A DNA stretch of 64,000 bases. It comes from Streptomyces rishiriensis (GTDB lineage: Bacteria; Actinomycetota; Actinomycetes; Streptomycetales; Streptomycetaceae). Positions 34,520 to 43,272 of the stretch are shown here, piece by piece. The position numbers were made by a program, and so were the translations under genes. The notes under the pieces are model-generated. The model did no database searches. It saw only the letters and a program-made list of their open reading frames with translations, and was not told the DNA's origin. Each line of letters opens with the position of its first letter. Positions within the stretch are counted from its first letter, which is position 1. Location: positions 44,524-108,523 of the forward strand of contig NZ_BEWA01000026.1 of the NCBI RefSeq assembly GCF_003112535.1, in the 5' to 3' direction.

Positions 34520-35908
34520 TTACTTCCCGCCCTTGGCCAGGAAGGCCAGCAGATCCTGACGGCTGACGACCCCGGTGGGCTTGCCCTCGACGAGGACGAT
34601 CGCCGCGTCCGCCATGCCGAGCACGGACATCAGGTCGCCGACCGGCTCGCCGGAACCGACCTGCGGCAGCGGCGCGGACATGTGCTTCTCCAGCGGGTCG
34701 CCGAGGGAGGCCCGCTGGGTGAACAGGGCGTCCAGCAGCTCCCGCTCCACGACCGACCCGACGACCTCGGCGGCCATGACGTCCGGGTGCCCGGCGCCCG
34801 GCTTCACGATCGGCATCTGCGAGACGCCGTACTCGCGCAGCACCTCGATGGCCTGGCCCACGGTCTCGTCCGGGTGCATGTGGACGAGGGAGGGGATGGC
34901 GCCGTGCACCTTGTCGTTGAGCACGTCGGCGACGCGCGCGCTGGGCCCCTCGTCCTCGAGGAAGCCGTAGTCGGCCATCCACTCGTCGTTGAAGATCTTC
35001 GAGAGGTAGCCGCGGCCGCTGTCGGGCAGGAGGACGACGACCACGTCGTCCGGGCCGAGCCGCTCGGCGACCCGCAGCGCCGCCACGACGGCCATGCCGC
35101 AGGAGCCGCCCACCAGCAGGCCCTCCTCCTTGGCCAGCCGCCGGGTCATCTGGAAGGAGTCCTTGTCGGACACCGCGACGATCTCGTCGGCGACGGTGCG
35201 GTCGTAGGCGGTCGGCCAGAAGTCCTCACCGACGCCCTCGACCAGGTACGGCCGCCCGGACCCGCCGGAGTACACGGACCCCTCGGGGTCGGCGCCGACG
35301 ACCTGCACCCGGCCCTCGCTGGCGTCCTTCAGATACCGGCCGGTCCCCGAGATGGTGCCGCCGGTGCCCACGCCGGCGACGAAGTGGGTGATCCGCCCCT
35401 CCGTCTGCTCCCACAGCTCGGGGCCGGTGGAGTGGTAGTGGGAGAGCGGGTTGTTCGCGTTGGAGTACTGGTCGGGCTTCCACGCGCCCGGCGTCTCGCG
35501 CACCAGCCGGTCGGAGACGTTGTAGTAGGAGTCGGGGTGCTCGGGGTCCACGGCGGTCGGGCAGACGACGACCTCGGCGCCGTACGCCCGCAGCACGTTG
35601 ATCTTGTCGGTGCTCACCTTGTCGGGGCACACGAAGATGCACTTGTACCCCTTCTGCTGTGCCACGATGGCCAGCCCGACGCCCGTGTTGCCGCTGGTCG
35701 GCTCGACGATCGTGCCCCCCGGCTTCAGCTCTCCGCTCTGCTCGGCGGCCTCGATCATGCGCAGGGCGATGCGGTCCTTCACGGAGCCGCCCGGGTTGAA
35801 GTACTCCACCTTGGCCAGGACGGTCGCCTGGATGCCCTTGGTCACGCTGTTGAGCTTCACCAGCGGGGTGTTGCCGACGAGGCTGATCATCGAGTCGTGG
35901 AATTGCAC
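34520..35908 (-). CDS. cystathionine beta-synthase
   Basis: 462 residues from GTG 35908 (CGGAGA 7 bases upstream). PLP-dependent fold II: MISLVGNTPLVKL, the PLP lysine in PGGSVKDR (Lys44), EPTSGNTGVGLA, and the phosphate loop GVGTGGTISGTG. Two CBS domains at the C-terminus (about 340-462, starting ARVADVL and MSAPLPQV) make it a CBS rather than a cysteine synthase. It condenses homocysteine with serine for transsulphuration to cysteine. Confidence 0.95.
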   Translation of the reverse strand: MQFHDSMISLVGNTPLVKLNSVTKGIQATVLAKVEYFNPGGSVKDRIALRMIEAAEQSGELKPGGTIVEPTSGNTGVGLAIVAQQKGYKCIFVCPDKVSTDKINVLRAYGAEVVVCPTAVDPEHPDSYYNVSDRLVRETPGAWKPDQYSNANNPLSHYHSTGPELWEQTEGRITHFVAGVGTGGTISGTGRYLKDASEGRVQVVGADPEGSVYSGGSGRPYLVEGVGEDFWPTAYDRTVADEIVAVSDKDSFQMTRRLAKEEGLLVGGSCGMAVVAALRVAERLGPDDVVVVLLPDSGRGYLSKIFNDEWMADYGFLEDEGPSARVADVLNDKVHGAIPSLVHMHPDETVGQAIEVLREYGVSQMPIVKPGAGHPDVMAAEVVGSVVERELLDALFTQRASLGDPLEKHMSAPLPQVGSGEPVGDLMSVLGMADAAIVLVEGKPTGVVSRQDLLAFLAKGGK

Positions 35909-36082
35909 CGTTGTCTCCGGTTGCTTGCAAAAACTGTGGTCGTAGTGGTCCCGCCAGGGTACGGGCCCGGCTGCGGGCCGGGGCGGCGTCCCCGTCGGCA
36001 GGTTCACTCCCCGTCGAGATTGGACGACGGTGCGTACGGGGCAAGGAGTGGGTGTACGGACACGAGGAGGTGGCGTCGAGGC

Positions 36083-37114
36083 ATGACGAGCATGTCGAGG
36101 GCGAGAGTGGCCCGGCGTATCGCGGCCGGCGCGGCCTACGGCGGCGGCGGCATCGGACTGGCCGGGGCGGCGGTGGCCGGGCTGGTGCTGGCGGAGGTGC
36201 ATCTGGCCCGCCGCCAGGTGAACAACGGGGCGCACCCGCACGTCCCGCACGCGGACGGCCGCTACGGCACCGCGTACGACGTTCCCGGGCCGGGCAGGGA
36301 GCCCCTGCGGCTGACGATGCTGGGCGACTCCACGGCGGCGGGCCAGGGCGTCCACCGCTCCGGGCAGACCCCGGGCGCCCTGCTGGCCTCGGGGCTGGCG
36401 GCGGTCGCGGAGCGGCCCGTGGAGCTGCGCAACGTGGCGCACCCCGGCGCCCAGTCCGACGACCTCGACCGGCAGGTCGCGCTGGTCCTGCAGGACGGCG
36501 ACCGGGTGCCGGACGTCTGCGTGATCATGATCGGCGCGAACGACGTGACGCACCGCATGCCGGCCACCCGCTCGGTGCGGCATCTGGCGGCGGCGGTGCG
36601 GCGGCTGCGCACGGCCGGGGCGGAGGTCGTCGTCGGCACCTGCCCGGACCTGGGCACGATCGAGCCGGTCCAGCAGCCGCTGCGCTGGCTGGCCCGCCGG
36701 GCCTCGCGCCAGCTGGCGGCGGCCCAGACGATCGGCGCCGTCGAGCAGGGCGGCCGCACGGTGTCCCTGGGCGACCTGCTGGGTCCCGAGTTCGAGGCGA
36801 ACCCGCGCGAGCTGTTCGGCCCCGACCATTACCACCCGTCGGCGGAGGGCTATGCGACGGCGGCGATGGCGGTCCTGCCCACGGTCTGCGCGGCTCTCGG
36901 CCTGTGGCCGGCCGAGGACGAGCGGCCGGACGCCGCCCGCCGCGAGGGCTTCCTGCCGGTGGCCCGGGCGGCGGCGGAAGCGGCCTCGGAGCCCGGCACG
37001 GAGGTGACGGCGGCGATGCCGACCGGCCCTCGCGGCCCCTGGGCCCTGCTGAAGCGGCGCCGGCGCCGGCGGGTGGCGGAGCCGGAGCGGGCGCCCGCCG
37101 CTCCTTCCCCCTGA
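36083..37114 (+). CDS. SGNH/GDSL-type hydrolase with N-terminal membrane anchor
   Basis: 343 residues. N-terminal hydrophobic helix (GGIGLAGAAVAGLVLAEV), then the SGNH blocks: nucleophile Ser in GDSTAAGQG (block I), IGANDVT (block III) and DHYHPSAEGY (block V, Asp-His of the triad). Likely a membrane-tethered esterase/lipase facing outside. C-terminus is a charged Arg-rich tail. Start ATG 36083 or 36092. Substrate unknown. Confidence 0.9.
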   Translation: MTSMSRARVARRIAAGAAYGGGGIGLAGAAVAGLVLAEVHLARRQVNNGAHPHVPHADGRYGTAYDVPGPGREPLRLTMLGDSTAAGQGVHRSGQTPGALLASGLAAVAERPVELRNVAHPGAQSDDLDRQVALVLQDGDRVPDVCVIMIGANDVTHRMPATRSVRHLAAAVRRLRTAGAEVVVGTCPDLGTIEPVQQPLRWLARRASRQLAAAQTIGAVEQGGRTVSLGDLLGPEFEANPRELFGPDHYHPSAEGYATAAMAVLPTVCAALGLWPAEDERPDAARREGFLPVARAAAEAASEPGTEVTAAMPTGPRGPWALLKRRRRRRVAEPERAPAAPSP

Positions 37115-37131
37115 GCGACAGGCGGCCAAGC

Positions 37132-37139
37132 AAGCGCTT
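37132..37139. promoter_or_regulatory. AAGCGCTT palindrome upstream of thiolase
   Basis: aagcgctt followed by agtaa, 155 bases before the thiolase ATG. The form resembles TetR-type operators near actinobacterial fatty-acid genes. Weak evidence. Confidence 0.25.
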
Positions 37140-37149
37140 AGTAAATTGC

Positions 37150-37185
37150 GGCCAGGGTCACATCGCCATCCCCGTGACCCTGGCC
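37150..37185. terminator. 12-bp inverted repeat between SGNH hydrolase and thiolase
   Basis: ggccagggtcac (37150-37161) and gtgaccctggcc (37174-37185), perfect, 12-base loop. Either the hydrolase terminator or an operator for the thiolase gene. Confidence 0.6.
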
Positions 37186-37294
37186 ATACGTACGGGTAAC
37201 TTCCCAAGCAGCCGTGCCCGTACGAACCCCTGCCCGTGGCTCGACCGCCGCCCGTAACGAGGCGCTGAGCGCCACCTTCCCGCCTGGAGCCGTG

Positions 37295-38515
37295 ATGCCC
37301 GAAGCAGTCATCGTCTCGACCGCCCGCTCGCCCATCGGCCGCGCCTTCAAGGGCTCCCTGAAGGACCTGCGCCCGGACGACCTCACCGCCACGATCATCC
37401 AGGCCGCCCTCGCCAAGGTCCCCGAGCTGGACCCGCGGGACATCGACGACCTGATGCTCGGCTGCGGCCTGCCCGGCGGCGAGCAGGGCAACAACCTGGG
37501 CCGCATCGTGGCCGTGCAGATGGGGATGGACCACCTCCCCGGCTGCACGATCACCCGTTACTGTTCCTCGTCCCTGCAGACCAGCCGCATGGCCCTGCAC
37601 GCCATCAAGGCCGGCGAGGGCGACGTCTTCATCTCGGCGGGCGTCGAGATGGTCTCGCGGTTCGCCAAGGGCAACTCCGACAGCCTGCCGGACACGCACA
37701 ACCCGTTCTTCGCCGAGGCGGAGGCCCGCACCGCGGCCGTCGCCGAGCAGGAGGGCACCACCTGGCACGACCCCCGCGAGGACGGCCTCGTCCCGGACGC
37801 CTACATCGCGATGGGCCAGACCGCCGAGAACCTCGCCCGCGTCAAGGGCGTGACCCGGCAGGACATGGACGAGTTCGGCGTCCGCTCGCAGAACCTCGCC
37901 GAGGAAGCCCTCAAGAACGGTTTCTGGGAGCGCGAGATCACCCCGGTGACGCTTCCCGACGGCACGGTCGTCAGCAAGGACGACGGCCCGCGCGCCGGCG
38001 TCACGATGGAGGGCGTGCAGGGCCTGAAGCCGGTCTTCCGCCCCGACGGCATGGTCACCGCCGCCAACTGCTGCCCGCTGAACGACGGCGCGGCCGCGGT
38101 GGTCGTCATGAGCGACACCAAGGCCCGCGAGCTCGGCCTCACCCCGCTCGCCCGCATCGTGTCGACCGGCGTCTCGGGCCTGTCCCCCGAGATCATGGGC
38201 CTCGGTCCGGTCGAGGCGAGCAACCAGGCCCTGCGCCGGGCCGGCCTCACCGTCGGCGACATCGACCTGGTCGAGATCAACGAGGCGTTCGCCGCCCAGG
38301 TGATCCCCTCCTACCGCGACCTCGGCATCGACCTCGACAAGCTGAACGTCAACGGCGGCGCCATCGCCGTCGGCCACCCCTTCGGCATGACGGGCGCCCG
38401 GATCACCGGCACGCTCATCAACTCCCTGCAGTTCCACGACAAGCAGTTCGGTCTGGAGACCATGTGCGTGGGCGGCGGCCAGGGCATGGCGATGGTGATC
38501 GAGCGCCTGAGCTGA
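37295..38515 (+). CDS. acetyl-CoA C-acyltransferase (thiolase)
   Basis: 406 residues. Active-site Cys90 in RYCSSSLQT, His in GGAIAVGHPFGMTGAR, second Cys in MCVGGGQG; NEAFAAQ segment present. Family covers biosynthetic acetoacetyl-CoA and degradative 3-ketoacyl-CoA thiolases; no partner gene is adjacent, so direction is not clear. GGAGCC precedes ATG. Confidence 0.93.
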   Translation: MPEAVIVSTARSPIGRAFKGSLKDLRPDDLTATIIQAALAKVPELDPRDIDDLMLGCGLPGGEQGNNLGRIVAVQMGMDHLPGCTITRYCSSSLQTSRMALHAIKAGEGDVFISAGVEMVSRFAKGNSDSLPDTHNPFFAEAEARTAAVAEQEGTTWHDPREDGLVPDAYIAMGQTAENLARVKGVTRQDMDEFGVRSQNLAEEALKNGFWEREITPVTLPDGTVVSKDDGPRAGVTMEGVQGLKPVFRPDGMVTAANCCPLNDGAAAVVVMSDTKARELGLTPLARIVSTGVSGLSPEIMGLGPVEASNQALRRAGLTVGDIDLVEINEAFAAQVIPSYRDLGIDLDKLNVNGGAIAVGHPFGMTGARITGTLINSLQFHDKQFGLETMCVGGGQGMAMVIERLS

Positions 38516-38527
38516 CCCGGTGACGCG

Positions 38528-38551
38528 AGGATCCGACGGAGGATCCGACGG
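38528..38551. repeat. two-copy 12-base direct repeat
   Basis: aggatccgacgg at 38528-38539 and again at 38540-38551, just after the thiolase stop. Confidence 0.9.
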
Positions 38552-38591
38552 GGCCTCTGCGTAATCGCCTCGTCACCCCCCGTCATGAATC

Positions 38592-38631
38592 GGTCCGGAG
38601 TCCGGAAAGTACCTGGGCTCCGGGCCTTTTT
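38592..38631 (+). terminator. Rho-independent-like terminator after thiolase
   Basis: 9-bp stem with one G-T pair (38592-38600 with 38618-38626), 17-base loop, then five Ts (38627-38631). A T-run is uncommon in this genome. Confidence 0.7.
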
Positions 38632-38823
38632 GTGATCCAATCTCCCCCAGGATGTGACCTATCTCCCTCCCAGGAGGGATTTACCCAGCTCAGCGCCTTT
38701 CGACAGCCGACCCCAGGCCCAAAGTCCTGTCCGTTTCGTGACGTTACGCACTGACAGCTGGATAGTCCACCCTTCAAGCTGATGTAGGAAGTCGGGGGTC
38801 GACTTTGAACCGGGAGTACGTCA
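38632..38823. promoter_or_regulatory. upstream region of membrane protein gene with palindrome
   Basis: Contains tccctcc-ca-ggaggga, a perfect 7-bp palindrome at 38664-38679 about 145 bases upstream of the next GTG, and an AT-richer stretch. The palindrome could be an operator; no -35/-10 pair is convincing. Confidence 0.4.
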
Positions 38824-39624
38824 GTGAGCGCCATGCCGATCGCCTTGCTGGTCACCACGGCCGCCACGGGCGCCGTGAGCGTCGCCGTCCTGCGCACCCT
38901 CTTGCAGTTGCGCCGACAGGTCGCCGCCCTGCACACCGAGCTCGCCAGGAACGCCGAGAGCGCCGAGAGCGCAGCCGCGCATCTGCGCGGTTTCGTTCCG
39001 GCGGCCCGCGCCACCGCCGACACAGCCGAGATACGCGCCGCGGTCGCCGAGGCGCTCGCGGAGGAGCGGGAGCGGGAGCTCGCCGAGGCGCGCGCCTTCT
39101 GGGCCGCCCAGGAGGCCCGTGACGCCTCCGACACCCCCTCCCTGCTGGGGCTGCCGGACAGTGAGCTGTTCCTGCCCCGGCAGGCGGATTTCGTGGGGCT
39201 GGAGCCGGTGGCCGAGCCGGCCGCGGACGCCGACGACTTCAGCAGTGAGTCCGCGGAGCTGGCCGCGGCCCGCCGCCGTCACCCCTCGCACCCCGACTTC
39301 GTACCGGTACAGTCACCCGTCGTGAACGACCACGAGCGCACGGTGGCCACTCTGGAGGAACTCGCGGCGTCCCAGGTCGAACTGACCGATGTGCGCCCGG
39401 GCCCGCTGGGCACCCTCGACGTCTACGTCTTCGCCGACGGCACCACCCTGTGCATGACTCCGGGCCACCGCGAGACGGCGGAACGCCTCGCCGCGGCCCT
39501 CACCGCGGGCGAGACCCCGTTCCTGCTGGGCGGTTCGGGCATCTCCGGCGCGTACACGCTGACGTTCCAGTGCGGCGCGGACAACGTCTACATCCTGGCG
39601 GACCGGGTCATAGCGAGCCTGTGA
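38824..39624 (+). CDS. membrane-tethered protein of unknown function
   Basis: 266 residues from GTG (GGGAG 8 bases upstream). N-terminal hydrophobic helix (IALLVTTAATGAVSVAVL), a long helical segment likely to be a coiled coil (about 25-105: LRRQVAALHTEL..., AEALAEERERELAEARAF), a disordered acidic middle and a compact C-terminal domain of about 90 residues (VATLEELAASQVELTDVRPG...GGSGISGAYTLTFQCG). No family recognised. Confidence 0.75.
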   Translation: MSAMPIALLVTTAATGAVSVAVLRTLLQLRRQVAALHTELARNAESAESAAAHLRGFVPAARATADTAEIRAAVAEALAEERERELAEARAFWAAQEARDASDTPSLLGLPDSELFLPRQADFVGLEPVAEPAADADDFSSESAELAAARRRHPSHPDFVPVQSPVVNDHERTVATLEELAASQVELTDVRPGPLGTLDVYVFADGTTLCMTPGHRETAERLAAALTAGETPFLLGGSGISGAYTLTFQCGADNVYILADRVIASL

Positions 39625-39627
39625 GGC

Positions 39628-39939
39628 TCACACGCCGGCCCGCTTCTGCGCCTGCGCCACCAGTGCCACCGCTTCCTCGATCTGGCCCTCGTCCGTGAGC
39701 ACGAGGGCCAAGTCGTGTACGGCGACGGTGATCTGGTCGGCGGCGGCGAACATCCCGGCGTCGGGCATCTCCCGGGGCCGGGTGCCGGGCTCCTCCACGA
39801 GCTGGGCCCGCCGGGCCAACTCCCGGGCCAGCGCGAGCGCCTCGGCGGCCGCGCCTCTCTGCAGACGGCTCTGCGGGGCGGCACGCAGACGGTCGGCGAA
39901 GTGGTCCACCGCACGGGTCAGGGACGTCGTATCAGCCAC
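39628..39939 (-). CDS. small conserved hypothetical protein
   Basis: 103 residues, all helical by composition: DHFADRLRAAPQSRLQRGAAAEALALARELARRAQLVEE..., ADQITVAVHDLALVLTDEGQIEEAVALVAQAQK. Convergent with the preceding gene, 3 bases apart. Similar short proteins occur widely in streptomycetes; no function is known to me. Confidence 0.7.
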   Translation of the reverse strand: MADTTSLTRAVDHFADRLRAAPQSRLQRGAAAEALALARELARRAQLVEEPGTRPREMPDAGMFAAADQITVAVHDLALVLTDEGQIEEAVALVAQAQKRAGV

Positions 39940-40043
39940 GCCGCGAGACTACGCGTCGCACCGGGACTGTTGCCAACGGGCGAACAGTCAGGCACGGTGA
40001 CCTGAAGGACCGGCTTACATCCCCTTTGCTACCGGAGGCGCCG

Positions 40044-40271
40044 ATGTCCCATGTCCTCTCCGAGGAGACCCACCGCAACATACTGGCCCGCATCCCCCAT
40101 TGCACCGGTCGTGAAGTCTCCGACTGGCTGCGCACCGTCGACGAAGGCCCGGCTCTCCGCTTCGAGGAGAAGGTCAGCTGGCTGCGCGCCGAGCACGACC
40201 TCGCGTACGGCCACGCCAAGGCGATCATCCACGAGTACGACCTGAGGAGGGCCGCGCGCAAACTGCTCTAG
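40044..40271 (+). CDS. DUF4287 domain protein
   Basis: 75 residues, ATG with GGAGG upstream. Sequence THRNILARIPHCTGREVSDWLRTVDEG...EKVSWLRAEHDLAYGHAKAIIHEYDLRRA is typical of DUF4287, a small helical domain often annotated as DNA-binding-like without proof. Followed by a strong hairpin. Confidence 0.85.
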   Translation: MSHVLSEETHRNILARIPHCTGREVSDWLRTVDEGPALRFEEKVSWLRAEHDLAYGHAKAIIHEYDLRRAARKLL

Positions 40272-40299
40272 CGCGCTCGCGACACACCCGTGCTGACGG

Positions 40300-40335
40300 C
40301 GAAGGGCCCCGGGACGCGTGTCCCGGGGCCCTTCG
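40300..40335. terminator. strong bidirectional terminator
   Basis: 15-bp perfect stem (40300-40314 with 40321-40335), 6-base loop, between the convergent DUF4287 and Bax-inhibitor-1 genes. Confidence 0.9.
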
Positions 40336-40362
40336 TGGTGTCGCTCGCCGTGCCGCGCGGGG

Positions 40363-41256
40363 TCAGTCGCTGTTCAGGATCGACAGGAGTCGCAGGAACT
40401 CCATGTAGATCCACACCAGCGTCATCGTGAGGCCGAAGGCGGCGAGCCAGGCCTCCTCGCGCGGGGCGCCGTAGGCCACGCCGTCCTCGACCTGCTTGAA
40501 GTCGAGGGCGAGGAAGCACGCGCCGAGGATGATGCCGATGACGCCGAAGACGACGCCGAGCGGGCCGCTGCGGAAGCCGAGCCCGTCACCGCCGCCGAAG
40601 ACCGTGAACAGCAGGTTCACGGCCATCAGCAGCACGAAGCCGAGCGCGGCGGCCATCACGAAGCCGTAGAAGCGGCGGTTGACGCGGATCCAGCCCGCCT
40701 TGTACGCCACCAGCACGCCGGCGAAGACCGCCATGGTGCCGAGCACGGCCTGCGCGACCACGCCGTTCGCGATGTACGTGGACACCGTGCTGGACACCAC
40801 GCCGAGGAAGACGCCCTCGAGCGCGGCGTACGACAGGATCAGCGCGGGAACCGGGCGTCGCTTGAAGGACTGGATCAGCGCCAGCACCATGGCGACCAGA
40901 CCGGCGCCGACGGCGATGCCGTACGACTTGTTGAGGTTGGCCTCGTCGACCGGCAGCAGCAGCCACGACAGGATCGCCGTGACGACAACGGCGCCGAGCG
41001 TGGTCGCGGTGCGCGCGACGACGTCGTCCATGGTCATCCGGCCGGTGGCGGCCGGGGCCTGCGGCGGGGCGCCGTACTGCAGGTCCTGCTGGGCGTAGGG
41101 GTTCTGCGCGTACGGGTTGCCGGCCTGCTGGGCGTACGGGTTGCCCGGCTGCGTGCCGACTGCGGGTCCCCCGGCCTGCGGCGCGGCGTTGAAGCCCGCG
41201 TAGCCGTTGTCGCGGCTGAACCCCCGTCGCGAGAAGACCGGGTTTCTGCTCCTCAT
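40363..41256 (-). CDS. Bax inhibitor-1/YccA family membrane protein
   Basis: 297 residues from ATG 41256 (GGAGGAG upstream). N-terminal 75 residues are soluble with NPYAQ/GNPYAQQ repeats; then seven helices of the TMBIM/YccA family (TTLGAVVVTAILSWLLL ... FGLTMTLVWIYMEFLRLL). In bacteria these are calcium-leak-type channels or modulators of membrane proteases. Monocistronic. Confidence 0.9.
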   Translation of the reverse strand: MRSRNPVFSRRGFSRDNGYAGFNAAPQAGGPAVGTQPGNPYAQQAGNPYAQNPYAQQDLQYGAPPQAPAATGRMTMDDVVARTATTLGAVVVTAILSWLLLPVDEANLNKSYGIAVGAGLVAMVLALIQSFKRRPVPALILSYAALEGVFLGVVSSTVSTYIANGVVAQAVLGTMAVFAGVLVAYKAGWIRVNRRFYGFVMAAALGFVLLMAVNLLFTVFGGGDGLGFRSGPLGVVFGVIGIILGACFLALDFKQVEDGVAYGAPREEAWLAAFGLTMTLVWIYMEFLRLLSILNSD

Positions 41257-41467
41257 TGCACTCCTCCATGGCCACGTGGCGCGGCCTTGGCTCAAGGGTA
41301 ATAGGTAGGCAAAGGATTGACCCTAGTGCTTGGGGAGGATCTTTCCCTCGTCCTGTCGCGCAACACGCTACGCGGCGTGGCGATTCCCCACACGGGCCGC
41401 CCCTGATCATGACCAAGCCGGGACAAGGCCGGTATCCCACGGAGACCGGACGAACCCCGCTGTTCGA

Positions 41468-42643
41468 TCAATCGAACGGGAACCCGGTGTAGCCCTCGGC
41501 CAGATCGGTCTCGGCCGCCCGCGAGGCGGCGATCCGCTCCAGCCGGGCGAGTTGGAGCCGCTCCTCGAAGGGGGTGGCGTCGGGGGCCGGGTGCAGCAGG
41601 GTCGTCATGTCGTAGGAGAACCTCTCGGCCTGCCACACGCGCCGCAGGCACGTCTCGGAGTAGGCGTCCAGGAGGACGGACGATCCCGTCTCCCGCCGGT
41701 GCGCGAGGGCCCGCGCGAAGGTAACGACGTCCCCGACGGCGAGGTTCAGCCCCTTCGCCCCGGTCGGCGGCACGATGTGGGCCGCGTCCCCGGCGAGGAA
41801 GAGCCGGCCGTGGCGCATGGGCTCGTGCACGTACGAGCGCATGGGGGTGACCGACTTCTGGGTGATCGGCCCGCGCTCCAGCCGCCAGTCGTCGTCGGTC
41901 TCGAAGCGGCGGGACAGCTCGTCCCAGATCTCCTCGTCCCGCCACGCCTGCGCGTCCGTGCCCTCGGGCACCTGGAGGTAGAGCCGGGAGACGGACGGCG
42001 AGCGCATGGAGAGCAGCGCGAAGCCGCGCTCGTGGCGGGCATAGACGAGTTCGTCGTGCGAGGGCGGCACGTCGGCGAGGATCCCGAGCCAGCCGAACGG
42101 GTACGTCCGCTCGAAGACGCGGGTCAGCCCGGCCGGGACCGCCTTGCGGGCGACGCCCCAGAAGCCGTCGCAGCCCACGACGTAGTCGCACTCCAGGACG
42201 TCCTCGACGCCCCGGTGGCGGAAGCGCACGCGCGGGCGGTCTGTCCCGGCGTCCTCCACGGCCAGCGCCTCCGCCTCGAAGAGCAGCGGGCCGCCCTGCG
42301 CGAGCTGGAGGGCGATGAGGTCCTTGCACACCTCGGTCTGGGCGTAGACCGTCACCGACCGGCCACCGGTGAGGGCGGGGAAGTCCACGCGATGGCGCCG
42401 CCTGGCGAACCGCAGCTCGATGCCGTCGTGGCGCAGGCCCACCCGGTCCATGCGCTCCCCCGCGCCGGCCGCGCGCAGGACGTCCACCGTGCCCTGCTCC
42501 AGGATCCCGGCGCGCTGGCGGTGCTCCACGTAGGCCCGGTCGCGGCTCTCCAGGACGACGGAGTCGATGCCGGCGACATGGAGCAGACGGGCGAGGAGGA
42601 GGCCGGCCGGGCCGGCGCCGACGATGCCGACGGTGGTGCGCAT
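41468..42643 (-). CDS. pobA: 4-hydroxybenzoate 3-monooxygenase
   Basis: 391 residues, standard length for PobA. FAD-binding GAGPAGLLLARLL, the RAGILEQGTVDVL segment, the DG motif CDYVVGCDGFWGVAR, and the second FAD motif GRLFLAGDAAHIVPPTGAKGLNLAVGDV are all PobA-specific. Hydroxylates 4-hydroxybenzoate to protocatechuate with NAD(P)H. A TTGACA promoter and a palindromic operator lie upstream. bldA lies 127 bases further upstream on the same strand. Confidence 0.95.
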   Translation of the reverse strand: MRTTVGIVGAGPAGLLLARLLHVAGIDSVVLESRDRAYVEHRQRAGILEQGTVDVLRAAGAGERMDRVGLRHDGIELRFARRRHRVDFPALTGGRSVTVYAQTEVCKDLIALQLAQGGPLLFEAEALAVEDAGTDRPRVRFRHRGVEDVLECDYVVGCDGFWGVARKAVPAGLTRVFERTYPFGWLGILADVPPSHDELVYARHERGFALLSMRSPSVSRLYLQVPEGTDAQAWRDEEIWDELSRRFETDDDWRLERGPITQKSVTPMRSYVHEPMRHGRLFLAGDAAHIVPPTGAKGLNLAVGDVVTFARALAHRRETGSSVLLDAYSETCLRRVWQAERFSYDMTTLLHPAPDATPFEERLQLARLERIAASRAAETDLAEGYTGFPFD

Positions 42644-42672
42644 CGGGCGTTCCCTTCGGAGGACGTTCGCAC

Positions 42673-42690
42673 AGTGAAGTTTTCTTCACT
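42673..42690. promoter_or_regulatory. palindromic operator of pobA
   Basis: agtgaag-tttt-cttcact, perfect 7-base arms, between the predicted -10 and the pobA ATG (30 bases upstream of the start). Its place, just after the predicted transcription start, suits a repressor responding to 4-hydroxybenzoate, such as an IclR-type PobR encoded elsewhere. Confidence 0.65.
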
Positions 42691-42703
42691 AACCTGGGAC
42701 GTG

Positions 42704-42732
42704 AGTGTGCGCCCGTGTCCAGCGGGTGTCAA
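42704..42732 (-). promoter_or_regulatory. candidate pobA promoter
   Basis: Minus strand TTGACA (42727-42732), 17-base spacer, CACACT (42704-42709). Perfect -35, weak -10. Predicted start about 42697, just before the operator. Confidence 0.5.
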
Positions 42733-42770
42733 CGGTCGGGACGGTGGAGGGATCACCGAGACGTCGGAAG

Positions 42771-42854
42771 TGCCCAGAGCCGGACTTGAACCGGCACGCC
42801 CGCGAAGGGGCAGCGAGGTTTAAGCTCGCCGTGTCTGCATTCCACCATCTGGGC
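42771..42854 (-). tRNA. bldA: tRNA-Leu(UAA), the bldA tRNA
   Basis: Minus strand. Acceptor stem GCCCAGA with TCTGGGC and discriminator A; anticodon stem GCGAG/CTCGC with loop CTTAAAC, so the anticodon is TAA; long variable arm typical of a class II leucine tRNA; TPsiC loop GGTTCAAGTCC. CCA is not encoded. It is the tRNA that reads UUA codons; in Streptomyces this is bldA, which controls translation of TTA-containing developmental, secondary-metabolic and mobile-element genes. pobA follows on the same strand. Confidence 0.97.
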
Positions 42855-43272
42855 AGGCCGAGGGCTCCGCTTGAGGTACCGACCCTATCGGGATCCGTCC
42901 TCCGATCAGCGGACGATCGGACCCGATGTTGTCTTATTTTATTGACGTCTGAGGGTGCATCAGCACCTGAAAGCGGCCGTCCGCACCTGCCAGTAGCGTC
43001 GCGCGCGGCCACCGCTCGTGTATGCGGAATGACGGAATTTCACCGTCCGAACGAGGTTGCTCCACCGGTTCTTGACGGATGGCCAGCTGACGGACGGGCA
43101 CGTGGGCAAGGAGGGGGCGGCCGTCATCCCCAGGTATGACACGAGAGCCCGCGGTCCGTCCGGAGTCTGCCTTCAGAACCGGAACAGCGGCTGACTACAC
43201 GGCGGCAGGCGACCGGGACGATGGTTCACGACCCCGAGGAACCCATCGCCGTCCCGACAGGAGCACCACTCC
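42855..43272. other. divergent region between bldA and an ABC transporter
   Basis: 418 bases. Holds the bldA promoter, which I could not place with confidence, and an AT-rich stretch at about 42928-42943 (cttattttattga) rare in this genome. TTGACG at about 43074 may serve the ABC operon. No further tRNA or ORF is supported. Confidence 0.45.

Noticed and set aside
36820..37565. TTA triplets in the SGNH hydrolase and thiolase genes
   Set aside because: They fall across codon boundaries (CAT-TAC, CGT-TAC), so these genes are not bldA-dependent by this test.
35909..38437. Minus-strand extension of cystathionine beta-synthase to about 1300 residues
   Set aside because: Antisense to the SGNH hydrolase and thiolase; composition and lack of domains show it is spurious. 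GTG 35908 has an RBS.
42928..42943. AT-rich stretch as the bldA promoter -10
   Set aside because: It lies about 75 bases upstream of the tRNA and no matching -35 at 16-18 bases was found; not enough to call.
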